DNA of 64,000 nucleotides, taken from NCBI GenBank assembly GCA_003342895.1, contig PTFA01000035.1, forward strand, positions 1,439,661 through 1,503,660, given 5' to 3'. Below the pieces are notes generated by a model, which was given only the letters and a program-made list of their open reading frames with translations, ran no database searches and was not told the origin of the DNA. The position numbers and the translations under genes were made by a program. This stretch comes from Casuarius casuarius. Taxonomy: Eukaryota > Chordata > Aves > Casuariiformes > Casuariidae. How positions within the stretch are numbered: the first letter of the stretch is position 1; each line of letters starts with the position of its first letter. Of the stretch, positions 40,261 through 51,087 are shown piece by piece.

Positions 40261-43220
40261 AAAATATCATCCCTGGAGCAGGTGCCCTGGCTTTTCAGCA
40301 GACCAGGGTCAGAAGGTGTGGGAGTTTTTAAGAGTGTATTTGGAAATCAGCAAACAATGAAATGAATTGCAAGTGAAATACCAAACAAATAACTGGTAAA
40401 AGCCTGAATCAGTGAACTGACAGAGTTGTCTTAGATTGACAAGGAAAAACTAAAGGGAGGGAAACGACAAAATATGACATAACGCTTGCACCAAAGGGTC
40501 TTATGTAGATGGAAAAATAGTTAAAAGTGTTACCAGGTTGTGTATTGACTAACATGTAACTCAACAGGCATGTGGTTTACACTCAAAAAATGTGCTTTCC
40601 TCTCCTATATTGAAAAGATAAGTTAATGAGAAGTACATGAGAAAAGTGCTATAGTAGAAATGTAAACTTTTCGTTTGTCTTTATTTCATACAAAAAAACC
40701 TCATACCACATGCTATTTACTATCTTTATTTTGTAAAAGTTATCTCCTATCCAAATAATAATCATAGTCCTAGTCTTAGTAAAGTATTGCTAACATCATC
40801 CTTTTTCCTGAAATTGTGGAACCTACTATCTCTGTGTCCAGCAGTCCTTGACCTATTCTGCCACAAATTTCCAAGATTCTGAATGCAACAAATTAATCTT
40901 AAAATAAGTAATAAAATTTTCACAACTAGGATTAGTCATTTATAGTAGGATAGTCATTTATTCAGAAATAGAAGAGAGACAACAGGAGACACCAAAAGCA
41001 TCCATCCCAAATGCTGATGCCAGTGTCTGGAGCACTCTGCTGGCAGAGGAATGGTTTGGGTTTCAATTTGCTCAAGTATAAAAGAAAGAAAAGGAAAAAC
41101 ATAATGTCCTCAGGGATACTACCAATAATTGGGCTATTGGGTAGACCTGCCAAACAAAATAAAATAATCTCTAGACTGTGGGACACTATGCCCCATCCCA
41201 CTGTCCATATTGTAGACTCAGTCAGGATCCCCTACTGCTCTGTTTCCAGATTTTACCTTCTGGAAACCATGGGGCAGAGTGACTGGTCTGGAAAAGTGGG
41301 AAGCATTCTGGGCCCTAATGGTTAGATAGTGCCCTAGAGATAGGTTTCTCACTTATTTTGTGCCTCTAGATCAGGTCTTTTTTCCTGTGGCTGCACCTAT
41401 TTGGTGAATTCTGGCTGGTTTTCAAATATTCCTAGGATGATGAAAAATTACGTTTTTAGGGCATTAACCATTTACTCAAATACATAAACACATCCCTAGT
41501 TTAAATTCTGAGGTTCTCTAGGGCCACAGTAGAGAGAAAATTTAATTTAGAATTCCAAAAATATGAGCTTTGACTTATCTTTGTAGAAAATTTCCAGTGG
41601 AGGATTGTTCTTATGGTGTATTAAATCAATACAAAACTTGTGAACACAGAGATAGAAAGGGCAGGAAGTGCTGCGTGCTGACGGCTTCCTCCTCTGTTAC
41701 CACGGCAACCCCAGTGGTACTCAAAGTAGATAAAGGCACTTCATTCCCCCGTCAGATAACATTTAACTTTTTATTTGGTTTGTACTAGATGGAACATGGA
41801 AACTAAACCCTCAAATGAAATTAAGTTCACATGTGCAATACAATATATGAAAATCAAAATAAATGGGCATACATGATGATAATGAAAATTTCTACAAAGG
41901 GAAATAGTGAATTGTATCGAAATACTAAGGTTTTGTGTTTTATGATCCAACTTAGCTGGAGAAAAGCGATCATAGATATTTCACCTCTGAGTTAATGTTT
42001 TGGAATTTCTTCCTGACGTATTTTTTTAGTTTGTAGGCACTTGTTTTAAAAGAGAAATTCATCAGACTTGATGCCTAAAAATGAGCCATCTCCATTAGAT
42101 CACTATTATCTTGGGTCAAAATCTTGTATAAATAGTTGTGTGAGACTCTAAAGCTGCAGTATAAGTCTCTTTTGGCTTCGGATACATTAAACTCTAAATC
42201 TCCTCCACAATGAGGAAGGGATTCAGATTCAATGTCATTCTACAAAATTTTAAGCCAGGTATGCAATTTATCTAAAATACTTACCAGATGATATCATACA
42301 AACTTGTTTAAAAAGCACTTTAAAATTAGTGTACAATTAAAACCATAGATAATGCACTACACATGCATTTCATTTTAAGGGATAAAAAAATATTGTTATT
42401 GATTGCTAACAAAATACCAATCCATGAAACTCTTTTTCAATACTAAAAGCAAGTTTTGTCTGAGGAAAGATAGTTTAAATTCTGAGCCAGACTGGGATTT
42501 GGTCTATTGCAGTTATGTTCTTTATAAAGGAAGGTGAAGAATATGCTGATCACTTTAAAGCTCCCAGATGGTTACCTGTGTAGACAAACAGGGTATGTTA
42601 AACCAGTAAAAACTGAATCCGCTCCTAGTCATTGATAAAGTATTTAAGGTTCCCACATGCATCTAGTTCCCATAGTATTTTCGCTTCTAAGACAACAACA
42701 AAAACTAATTAAAATATCTGATTTGTATTTTCTTTTTTGTACCAGTCCTGAAACCAGAACACATTGTATGTACTATCCCAGTGTGTCACATTTCTTTCGG
42801 CTTTTGTAAATAGTCAGCACCAAACGAAGATCACACAGACTCTATTCTCGTCATTACGCTCAAATTAATCTTAGAATACTTTCAACAGTAACATATGTCT
42901 GCACCCAGCAAAATCATGATGTGCCTGTACTACGGGTAAGTACAATGTATTAATTTTAACACCGGCATTTAATTGATAACATTTGGCATAGGAAATGATA
43001 ACAGGAAAGACAGTGGTGTTGGCAGCAATGCAAGACAGTAATGCAATATGCACCAGCAATTTCTGCCTGCTTGTCTGAAGCACTACATCTTCACCGCTCC
43101 TTCAATCCCCGCAGCCTGGGTAAGCCTCCTCCTGCTACCAGTCACACCTTCACTTTAATGTGCATACAAAGTCAGAAACAGGTTTTTGTAATGATTTCTA
43201 AAGGGCTCAGCATTTGATAA
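40261..43220. other. Non-coding DNA, no gene seen
   Basis: AT-rich sequence with a 104-codon plus frame at 41011-41325 and a 72-codon plus frame at 41570-41788. Neither is recognised. The latter frame spans the X-box-like site at 41696. Confidence 0.6.
41696..41709 (+). promoter_or_regulatory. RFX X-box-like site (strong match)
   Basis: GTTACCACGGCAAC matches the X-box pattern GTTRCC-NN-GGYAAC at every defined position. It carries a CpG and sits in slightly GC-richer sequence about 3.8 kb upstream of the CpG-rich domain. It is one of six X-box-like sites in the window. Confidence 0.55.
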
Positions 43221-43280
43221 TATCTGCTCCTAATAAAGTCAATGGTGAAAGCACCTCTGACTTCAGTATTAGGTCGCTTC
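43221..43280. repeat. Ancient palindromic MITE-like repeat fragment
   Basis: AAAGTCAATGG (43236-43246) and, after a short spacer, CTCTGACTTCAGTATTAGG (43256-43274) form the two halves of a decayed inverted repeat. It matches the remembered 'gaagtcaatgggag...cattgacttcaatggga' centre. Confidence 0.45.
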
Positions 43281-44749
43281 TAAGCTCTGGGGAAGATTTC
43301 ATTCTGATGCATCAAGTAAACTAAATGTAAGCAGAAGGCAGGCAGAATACTTCCTGAGTTTGTATAGACAAAGGACTTCTTCTTAAATAAGTATGGAAAT
43401 AATTTAATCCCCCCAAACAGGCACCATATTCATTATTCCCTTTTTATAGGTAAAATCAAATAAAAAAAAAAAGATTTTGAATTAAAAAGGATCATACAGG
43501 GAACTCAGTCCAAGTTTGGAAACTGAAGGCCAGTTTTCAAATTTGCAGTCTTATGCTTAATCCTCCTAGGATGAAATAATCTTGGCAGTTGCTAATAATT
43601 TAGCCAAAATAATAAACCAGTTCATTAGTCTATCCAAATCTGTGGGCACAATTCTCAAAACCATTCTGATACATTAAGCTCACTTATCCAGTCTCACAGT
43701 ATGCTCGTTCCAGATCCTAAAATGTGAATCTTACATCAAAAGACTTAGTACTCCAGGGTATCCTAGACACAGAAAGAGAGTGTTTTGCTTGGCTTGGACC
43801 GTTCATCTTCTCACTTAGTCACTGGCCTTTTTGAGACTTCATGCCTTTACAGCCAACTTCAGTCTAAAAAGTTCCACTACCACCAACCATCTAGTAAAGT
43901 CGATTCAAACTGCATGCAGACACTGCTAGCAAGAAGCACTATGTGGAGGAAAATCCTGATCAAATACGAAATATCTAAACATAGCAATAAATGTTGTTTT
44001 TCTAGAAATAGAAACCACTACAGATATACTACAAAAAACAAAACTATTCTTGATAACAGTGATCTGGCCTCGCAATGAGATTTTGTTTAGTTTACTGTAC
44101 AATACCATGGTGCAGGAAAAAGCAGAAGGAAACTGCCAAAGATGCTACTTAAACATTGCCAAGCCCTAGGAGATAAATTTTAAAACACTAACATAGGACA
44201 GAGTTAGCAAGAGTCAGACCCAAACCAAAAGAACAGATTTTGCTAAGTTAAAGAATGCCAAAGAAGCAACTTGGATGAATCTGTGGAGCTAGAAAAACAA
44301 AATAAATTAAAAAAAGGCCAGATATGGAACTCAGACAACAGATGTTGGATAAAAAAGACCATTAGAATTCCAGCATTTTAATATGTATTTATGCTTATCC
44401 TATATCATGCTTTAAATATAGAAGATTTTAAAATACATTATAACAGCAAAAAGCCATTTATATGTGCTTATTATGGTGCTTAAGAAATTCTTTGGATTGG
44501 CAGAATTATTTAGCCGTTAACCCTAACATATATCAGCAACATATATGAAGTATATGCTTAGAATTTACTAAAATGTGTTCTATTGTGCTTTCTTGCTTAA
44601 GTAATTCATAAATGAGCAGATAGAAGACGAACACTAGATAAAAAAGCTAATATCACAGCTAAAGATTAAATAGTTACAGGCAAGAACAGAAGTTTTGATC
44701 AATTTTTGAAAGCGAGAAGAAGAAGCAACATCTGAGCCTTCAAACTCCG

Positions 44750-44763
44750 GTTGCTATAGCAAC
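44750..44763. promoter_or_regulatory. Perfectly palindromic RFX X-box-like site
   Basis: GTTGCTATAGCAAC is its own reverse complement and fits the RFX dimer pattern GTTGCY-NN-RGCAAC. It lies about 1.1 kb upstream of the main CpG island. Confidence 0.5.
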
Positions 44764-45112
44764 TGGTTGTATTTTTAGCTATCATAACAACATTTAATAG
44801 TTTTAGAGAAGAGCAGTGCTGGTCTCTATCCCCTTCTCCAAACAGCAGTTCCTATTTGCTGCAGCACTGCAAGCTCTAAATAGTGTTTCGCACATATAGA
44901 ATACCTGGTATGCCATTTTGCCAGCTTCCCCCTATGGCGGGGGAAAAAAAAGAGAGAGACCAGAATCATTTGATCTTTTAATGGGAGTAAAAGGAAAAAT
45001 ATAACTAAGCCATAAACCTTAATGCCGTTCTCTCTATTCTGAATTAGTCAGGCTGTCAATTTTTCATTAACTTTCACGTTTTCTCATGGCTATCTCATAT
45101 CTTGTCTAATTT

Positions 45113-45134
45113 GGGGGGTTTTTTTTGGGGGGGG
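45113..45134 (+). repeat. G6-T8-G8 homopolymer block
   Basis: Three adjacent homopolymer runs: G 45113-45118, T 45119-45126, G 45127-45134. Such runs are prone to sequencing error and slippage. Two G-runs alone do not make a standard quadruplex. Confidence 0.9.
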
Positions 45135-45469
45135 AAGAGATAACTGCTAGCTTGATTCATCTGCAGTATTCAAAACCAAACCCCTGTCTCTCCATCGCCC
45201 TTGGCCATCACCTTTTTCCCAGTCCTTTGTCCTTCTAGGTCCTACGTGCTTCACTCCCTGTTGTTCTCATCCTATTTTTCAGTTTCACAATCATTTTCCC
45301 AAAATGAGTTTATCTTACATGCAAGTAAGTCATCAGAGGGCGGCAGTCCAAACCACCAACAAAATTCCCCGCTCATTTTCTTTCAGATTCGGTCTCAGTA
45401 GACAAGCTATTGCTGGGGTAGGGGAAGCTCCATCCTTCACGGGAGGCCTGCACAAGCTGTCTTTCAGGC

Positions 45470-45760
45470 TCCTTCCGGCTTCCTTCCCGTTGCTGCCCCC
45501 CGCCACGGGCTAGACCGAAATCCTGGCTCCTAACACCTGCGAAGCGGGGCCGACACGGCTGCTTGTGTTACTTTCACAAATAAACTGTGTGTTACGAGAG
45601 GGGTTTTCTTAGGTGTACAGCTGATGGGTAAGTTCTTAACCAAACATGGACAACGCAGGAATCACAGCCACGAGCGGGGAACAGAAACTCCACGCTGCAT
45701 CATCCTCGTGCAGAGGGCGCAGTTCGTGTCTCCAGTAAAAGCCACACTCAAACCGAGGCA
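45470..45760. promoter_or_regulatory. CpG-rich flank of the CpG island
   Basis: CpG dinucleotides become frequent here, with roughly nine in the first 100 bp. The segment includes CCCCCCGCCACGGG and GAAGCGGGGCCGACACGG. It leads into the main island through a short CpG-poor gap. A plausible splice donor, GATGG then GTAAGT, lies at 45628 on the plus strand, but no matching acceptor or open exon was identified. Confidence 0.5.
45707..45720 (+). promoter_or_regulatory. CTCF-like core motif
   Basis: CGTGCAGAGGGCGC matches the CTCF core CCACCAGGGGGCGC at the informative CAG-RGGGCGC positions, with differences mainly in the first three bases. CTCF sites often mark insulators or promoter-proximal boundaries. 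This is motif evidence only. Confidence 0.35.
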
Positions 45761-45879
45761 CTCATCCTAAGTAGAGCATGATTAGACCCCACAGGCTACA
45801 CCGAACCTTAACCACAGTTTAAAACAAGAGACAGCGTGCTGCCTTAGCTGTTACCTTTTTCTTTAAACACTGCAAAACA

Positions 45880-46235
45880 TCCGAGCAAACCAATACAGCG
45901 TGAAAGCCGGCCTGGTGCCCGAGCAGCCGAACGGCAGCTCCGCGCCGGACCAAGCCCAGACGCCGCCACGCCTCCCCCTGGCTGCGCTGAGAGCCCTTGC
46001 CCGGGCAGACCTAACGGGAACTCTTGGGTTTTACGCGGGGGCCATAAATTGGTACCATAAATTACTCTGTCTGGTTTCACTAGAGCAATGGCCTGTCCTG
46101 TTGCGCACCAGCGTCGGCAGTTCTCTGCTGGTTTCCAGCCAGGAAGCAGGAGCAGGAACCATCCATGCGTCGAGCCCTGCGGGTGTGACGAAGCAGAGGC
46201 AGCACCGGCGCGTTTTACTTTTTTCATATTCCACC
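45880..46235. promoter_or_regulatory. CpG island (candidate promoter)
   Basis: I count about 27 CpGs in roughly 350 bp. GC is near 58 percent by eye and the observed/expected CpG ratio is close to 0.9, which meets the usual island definition in a window that is otherwise CpG-depleted. Long open frames run on both strands (plus 45900-46304, 134 codons; minus 45844-46227, 127 codons). They are explained by few AT-rich stops and have no recognisable product. Sauropsid CpG islands commonly mark transcription start sites, so an unannotated first exon or lncRNA promoter is plausible. Orientation cannot be decided. Confidence 0.6.
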
Positions 46236-46433
46236 TGTACTGATAGAAAAGCTGTTAATGAAATCTTGCAATCCATGGCTAGCAAAAGCGACAAGGAAAG
46301 ATGACTGTCAGATGTGTCTTACCTAACTTTATGCTGGCCCTCATTCTGCTTACAGATGATGCCACAGAAAGCGAGCTGCATTTTAAGACTTAAATATTTC
46401 ATTATGGTAGCAGAAAATTACAAGCCAAAAGTG

Positions 46434-46475
46434 TTTTTAGAAAATTTGGTTCCATTTTTAGAAAATATGGTTCCT
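46434..46475 (+). repeat. 21-bp tandem duplication
   Basis: TTTTTAGAAAATTTGGTTCC plus A (46434-46454) is followed directly by a copy with two substitutions (46455-46475). Confidence 0.9.
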
Positions 46476-46555
46476 TTTCCAGTGTCTTATTTTTGAAGAC
46501 AGAAAGTGCTATTGAGGTACAACAGAATATATAATTTACATCCAATTTTATAAAT

Positions 46556-46618
46556 AATCATGGAGTTTTATCTTCTGAATTGCTCTGAATTAATCACGGG
46601 GTTTTACCTTCTGAATTG
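46556..46618 (+). repeat. 27-bp direct repeat, period 36
   Basis: The block AATCATGGAGTTTTATC to TTCTGAATTG (46556-46582) recurs at 46592-46618. There are three differences, all transitions. One of them turns a CpG in the second copy into TpG in the first. Confidence 0.9.
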
Positions 46619-46759
46619 AAAGGAACAATTAAACCCTGCAAGAGTGACTGTTAGTAAAACTCCGGGATGAGTCGAAGGCAACCACTGGTGGCAATACTTT
46701 GGGTCCCATCCACATGCCTTCACAAGTCCCAAAGTCTTTACAAAAACAAAAGGCCTTCT

Positions 46760-47012
46760 GAGTAAGCGAACCCCGGCTCGCTTATGCAGGTAACGCGTGA
46801 CCCGGGCCAAGAGGCAGCACGCAGTCACACTGCCCGGAGCGGCTCTGGGTTCTGCGCACTGTGAGGACGGATTTATAGTCTTTAGCACCTCACAGCAGGG
46901 GCAATGCCCAGGGTTGCACGGGCTGCAGCCCAGCCTGCTCCCACCAGCAGCGCCTCTAGCACCCGGCAAGCAGCCGACGGGCGATCCTCTGCAGCCACAA
47001 CTAATAGGCAGG
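46760..47012. promoter_or_regulatory. Second CpG-rich block
   Basis: About 17 CpGs in 250 bp, including TAACGCGTGACCCGGG and GCCGACGGGCGATC. The plus strand ends in a good splice-donor match, AGGCAG then GTAGGT, at 47011/47012. An exon running from this block into a downstream intron is possible. The 121-codon minus frame (46604-46969) and 72-codon plus frame here are not recognisable. Confidence 0.5.
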
Positions 47013-47554
47013 TAGGTCTAATTTGCCGGGGTCTTACAGTGACGCTGAGCATACCAAATCTGAGCCAGATATTTTAACAAACATGTTTATCACTAAGCAT
47101 GGGAGAAACCTCACCAGAGAAGCTGGCTAGACTGTCCACACGTTCAAAATCAAGGCCATGGGCAAATACTTTGCTGAATTAGGCCAGCAGGCTCAGCATC
47201 TTGCCGCTTTAGGCAGTACCTGCCCTTTGCCTGTCAACTTTAGGACAACTTTAGGTCTGCTAGTACTTTCTTCTACGCTTCTCACGTGGATTGAATTGAA
47301 CTATTTTAAAAAGTTATATTTGGCACAAGAAAGCCTGGCAGAAATAGGCTCTTGAGAAATATATTCAAACACCATTTCAACTCAGGTGAACTGATTTGTG
47401 AAGCTCATGAACAACGTCAAAGAATAATTATTTACTAAGCTTAAAATGACGTTACTTTGGCCCTGGCTGTACCTCATCTGTTTAATATCTGAAAACAAAA
47501 TGCTAGCCACGTTTGAGTTCTACGAAACAACTGCTAAATGCTGAGGAACGACTT

Positions 47555-47715
47555 TGGCGCGCTGAGCGCTCTTCCACCCCCCCCGCAAGAGACACCACTC
47601 CCTGCGTGAATCCGGCGTGCGGGAGCCAGCCGGCTTCCCCAGGCGCACGTACGTACGTGCGCACGTGCCCACCACGCCGGCACGGCAGCTGGAGCAGGGC
47701 GGCTTTGGCTAAATT
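47555..47715. promoter_or_regulatory. Third CpG-rich block with ACGTG motifs
   Basis: The densest CpG patch of the window, with about 20 CpGs in 160 bp. It includes a C8 run near 47577-47584, a perfect 20-bp ACGT palindrome and a CACGTG E-box. A 92-codon plus frame (47513-47791) crosses it without resemblance to a known protein. It is probably regulatory. Confidence 0.5.
47643..47667. promoter_or_regulatory. 20-bp perfect palindrome with overlapping E-box / HRE cores
   Basis: Positions 47643-47662 are exactly self-complementary: GCGCACGTAC followed by its reverse complement GTACGTGCGC. CACGTG lies at 47662-47667. The 25 bp contain several ACGTG/CACGT cores of the type bound by bHLH-PAS proteins (hypoxia-inducible, circadian) and by MYC/USF-type bHLH factors. 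Every core contains a CpG, so binding would be methylation-sensitive. Confidence 0.55.
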
Positions 47716-49277
47716 AGTGGGGGGAAGACACTACTTCATCACACGTGATTCAAGAAGGCAGAAAACAATCTGGCCTCACCCTTTACAGTAAGACAGCCAT
47801 GCATGCAAATGTACTTGATTAACACGAAACAAAAATCTCTGTGCTGACACATTAAATCATAAAATAGCCTAATTCTAATACTTTTGTGGTCATAAAATGA
47901 GAAAAAGAAAAAGAAATTCCATGATCCTATTTTTTTTCCTTTTAAGATCTAAAGTCATTCTGGCTTCTTAAAGCTGCTTTCTGAAGTCATTAGGCAACTA
48001 GAGAGCGAAAATACTACCAAGTGATGTAGGCAAAAAGTCAGAACTAACAAGCACGATGAAAATGACAAATACTCAGTATTTCATTTTCACAGCAAGCTGA
48101 CTGCAGTCACATTAATGCAAAGAAAGAAGAACACCTCCTGAACTATGTTTTCAGTAGATTTTAATAATAAGTGCATCTGAGAAAGTAGTAATTTACATTT
48201 AAAAAATATATATATTTTTCAAAAATTTACCAATCCTTCTGTTTTGCAAAGACGTACCCAAATTATATATTTTTTAAATTATGGTAACCAATTCCACAGA
48301 CAAGGGATCTCATCTTGCTTGAATAGTATGTGCCCAAACCACATCATTTAAACAATATAACTAAAATGCTGGTAGCAAAGGTGCCTGCAATTATGTGACA
48401 GAAGTGAAGTGAACGTATACAAGTTCACAGCAATGCTACTTCAAAAAATACATTCTGAAATCCTGAAGAAGCTGGGACCTGGGTTCTAGCTTGGCTTATT
48501 GCTCCTTCCTTTGTGCTTTTTTCTTTTTCTTGTGTTTTGAAACTGCATTTATACAAGAAGCTTATAGCAGTAAGCTTGATAAAGAAATGCCAATCACAGC
48601 GAATCACACAGGAAACATTACAAGGGTTCATATGTGCTGTTAGCTTGTATTAAAGAAACATAAAACTGCATCTATTGAGCATACCAGTGAATTGAGAGAT
48701 CTGGTACTTCTGGTCAGACTTCTACCCCTTTCTTCAAAAATGAATTAATAAACATAAATGTCTACAGCTCACCATTGTTTCTAGATGGTACCTCTCTACC
48801 TATAGTGTATTTTGGCAGGAAGGTGAGCAACAACAGGCAAATAAAAGCTCTCGCTTTAGGGAAACATAATACACCCTACAAAACTTTGTATTTTTTTTGT
48901 CTCATCTTCTCAGCTCAGCCAAATTTGAAAATCTCTTCAACACAGATTAGGAAAATAGAAATAAAAGAAGTATGAAGGAACTAAAAGCCAAGCCAAAGAC
49001 TATTTGCATTAAAAATAAGAAAAATCTAAATATGTAAAGGCATGAAAAAAGACTCTTATGTGGAATAAAGCAAACAAACAATTTCCATAAAGCACCTTCT
49101 TTTGCTTTCTTGAGCTGAGAGAACAAATGTATGCAAATAAAAGTCCTATCTGTACTGGAAAAAAACTGTGATCCACAGCTGATTGCCAAACTCACATTTA
49201 TCAGAGCAGCATGAATCAAAGCAGGTTGTTTTGTCTTGCTTTCACTAAATTTTGGTCAGGATTTTGTTTTTCCCTTA

Positions 49278-49291
49278 GTTGTCATGGAAAC
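49278..49291 (+). promoter_or_regulatory. RFX X-box-like site (weaker)
   Basis: GTTGTCATGGAAAC differs by one base from the common RFX variant GTTGCCATGGAAAC. Confidence 0.3.
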
Positions 49292-49619
49292 ATGTGCAGA
49301 GCAAATTAAGGCAGATAAAGCACTGCTGACAAAAAACAAGTTCTTTCTATTCAGGCTGTGCTGATTAATGCTTTCTGAGATACTCAGACTGTGGCACTCA
49401 TACACCACTTGGTGCTCCTTTAGAAGTACATTTTATGTCACTAAAGCTTTATACAGGCAAATGTCCAGCTACAGTCTACTGAAACGTTTATTTCTATTCC
49501 CAGAATCCAAGCATGCATTTAACCTTTTAGCATGTTTCAAAATTTGCAATGATTTGAAATGCACCTTCTAGAGAGAAAGCAAAGAATAAGAATAATAAAA
49601 AAAGAAATTTAGAGACCAT

Positions 49620-49638
49620 GAAAGAAAGAAAGAAAGAA
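49620..49638 (+). repeat. (GAAA)n microsatellite
   Basis: Four full GAAA units and a partial GAA, preceded by an A-rich, interrupted purine stretch from about 49569. Confidence 0.9.
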
Positions 49639-51053
49639 GCACAAGTTGATTGATTCTATTTATAAATTTATCCCCGTAGCACCTTTGTACCTAAAACCCC
49701 TTCCTCTTCCTTACAACTTTTACAGAAAGGTCAAGTAACCTACGCACTTTCCTGCTACAAAAAGATGCCAGACTCCCTTTTTTCACAGACAGTTCTTTCT
49801 TTTTGACATGTGAAAATTTTAAGGGATATATATTCTTCTATTATAGCTGTTGAGAAAGGTGAAGGCTGCGGTATCTGAAGTACACCTGTTGAAACAGTTG
49901 TGACACAAATGCTATATTCATCCTGCTGTGCTAGATCTCTCCTGAGAGCTGCCCCAAGCTGGATTATCCCACATCCATCTAAACTACAGCGTTGCCCCTT
50001 CACTGAACGGGGCACCTTCAAACACCCAAGCAACCCTGTAAGCCTATACAGGATCCTGAGCAAGGCCTTCACCGCGCACCCATCTGTTCAGCCCCACCAC
50101 GACCCTCCGACCTCCTGTTCAGACCTCCGTAAGGGACACCACACAGCTAGCTGCTTCCAGATGTGTACTATCCCAAATGAGTGCTCTGGGTGACAAGACG
50201 CTGGGGTGGAAAGACTCCTCCAGCTTCTCACTTGCCACACCAAGTGTGACACCCATGAGGCAGGCATTATTCACAGCAGGAAAGCTGGCCTGAAGAGCAC
50301 TGGCTAAGGAAGTCCAACAGGACAGTGTAAGCAGACAGAAGATGGGCAATCCTTGTTTGGGTCCCTTAAGATCAACACAGGCAGTAAGGCCATGCCCTCC
50401 CCATTACAGTCTCCCGTTTCAGTCCAGCAAACAGGAGTCTGAAGCTGGGTTTGCCGCTTGCTGCTCTCAGAGGGACGTTGGGCAGGTGAGCGATGCAGCT
50501 CCAGGCAGCGGTGACGTTACATCACCTTGGCCAGCAGACCCTCCCCACGGACTGCACGAGAGCACCCGAACACGTGCAATCCGGTAAGAAAGCAACCTCA
50601 GGAGAAAATGCCAGACTCCAGAATTGAGATTGGCTAGACACCACATATCCATACAAAATTAAGCAAACCCTTATGATCAACCCTAACTAACTGAAAATAA
50701 TTATTTTCTGTGTTCTTTCCAGGTTATTCTAAATATTTATATTGACTGCAGTACAATAGTTTTACGGATAAAACTAGATTCAACCTACTTCAGAGATTTA
50801 AACTGTAAAAAACAACCCTATTATTACTATCGGTAAAATAATCCTCTTGAATTACTGAATACACACAACTAAATATGGATGGCAATTTATTAAAACAATA
50901 ATCTATTAAATCATATGTAACATGATTTAAAACTCACTAAGTCTTTTAGCTTTGGATCAAATCAATGTTTTCTTACTGTTTGTTTTAGAACAATACAGTT
51001 TCAGAATTTGAGATATGCAAGCTATTCTTTTATAAAACAAAGGAAAAAAGCAA

Positions 51054-51087
51054 AATCCTGCTGCTTAGTGAATCCTGCTGCTTAGTG
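51054..51087 (+). repeat. Perfect 17-bp tandem duplication
   Basis: AATCCTGCTGCTTAGTG occurs twice back to back with no differences. Confidence 0.95.

Larger units (their letters stand above)
43281..45469. other. Non-coding DNA upstream of the CpG-rich domain
   Basis: AT-rich, with a 97-codon plus frame (43785-44078) that is not recognised. It contains the palindromic X-box-like site at 44750 and a G6-T8-G8 tract at 45113-45134. A pyrimidine-rich stretch follows at 45180-45300. No exon can be supported. Confidence 0.6.

Noticed and set aside
45844..46304. Overlapping 127- and 134-codon frames on opposite strands as genes
   Set aside because: Both coincide with the CpG island, where stop codons are rare; neither shows a known domain. 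Reported as an island, not as CDS.
46680..46700. CTCF site at CCACTGGTGGCA
   Set aside because: The strongly conserved AG in the middle of the core is missing and the word is better explained as a short palindrome.
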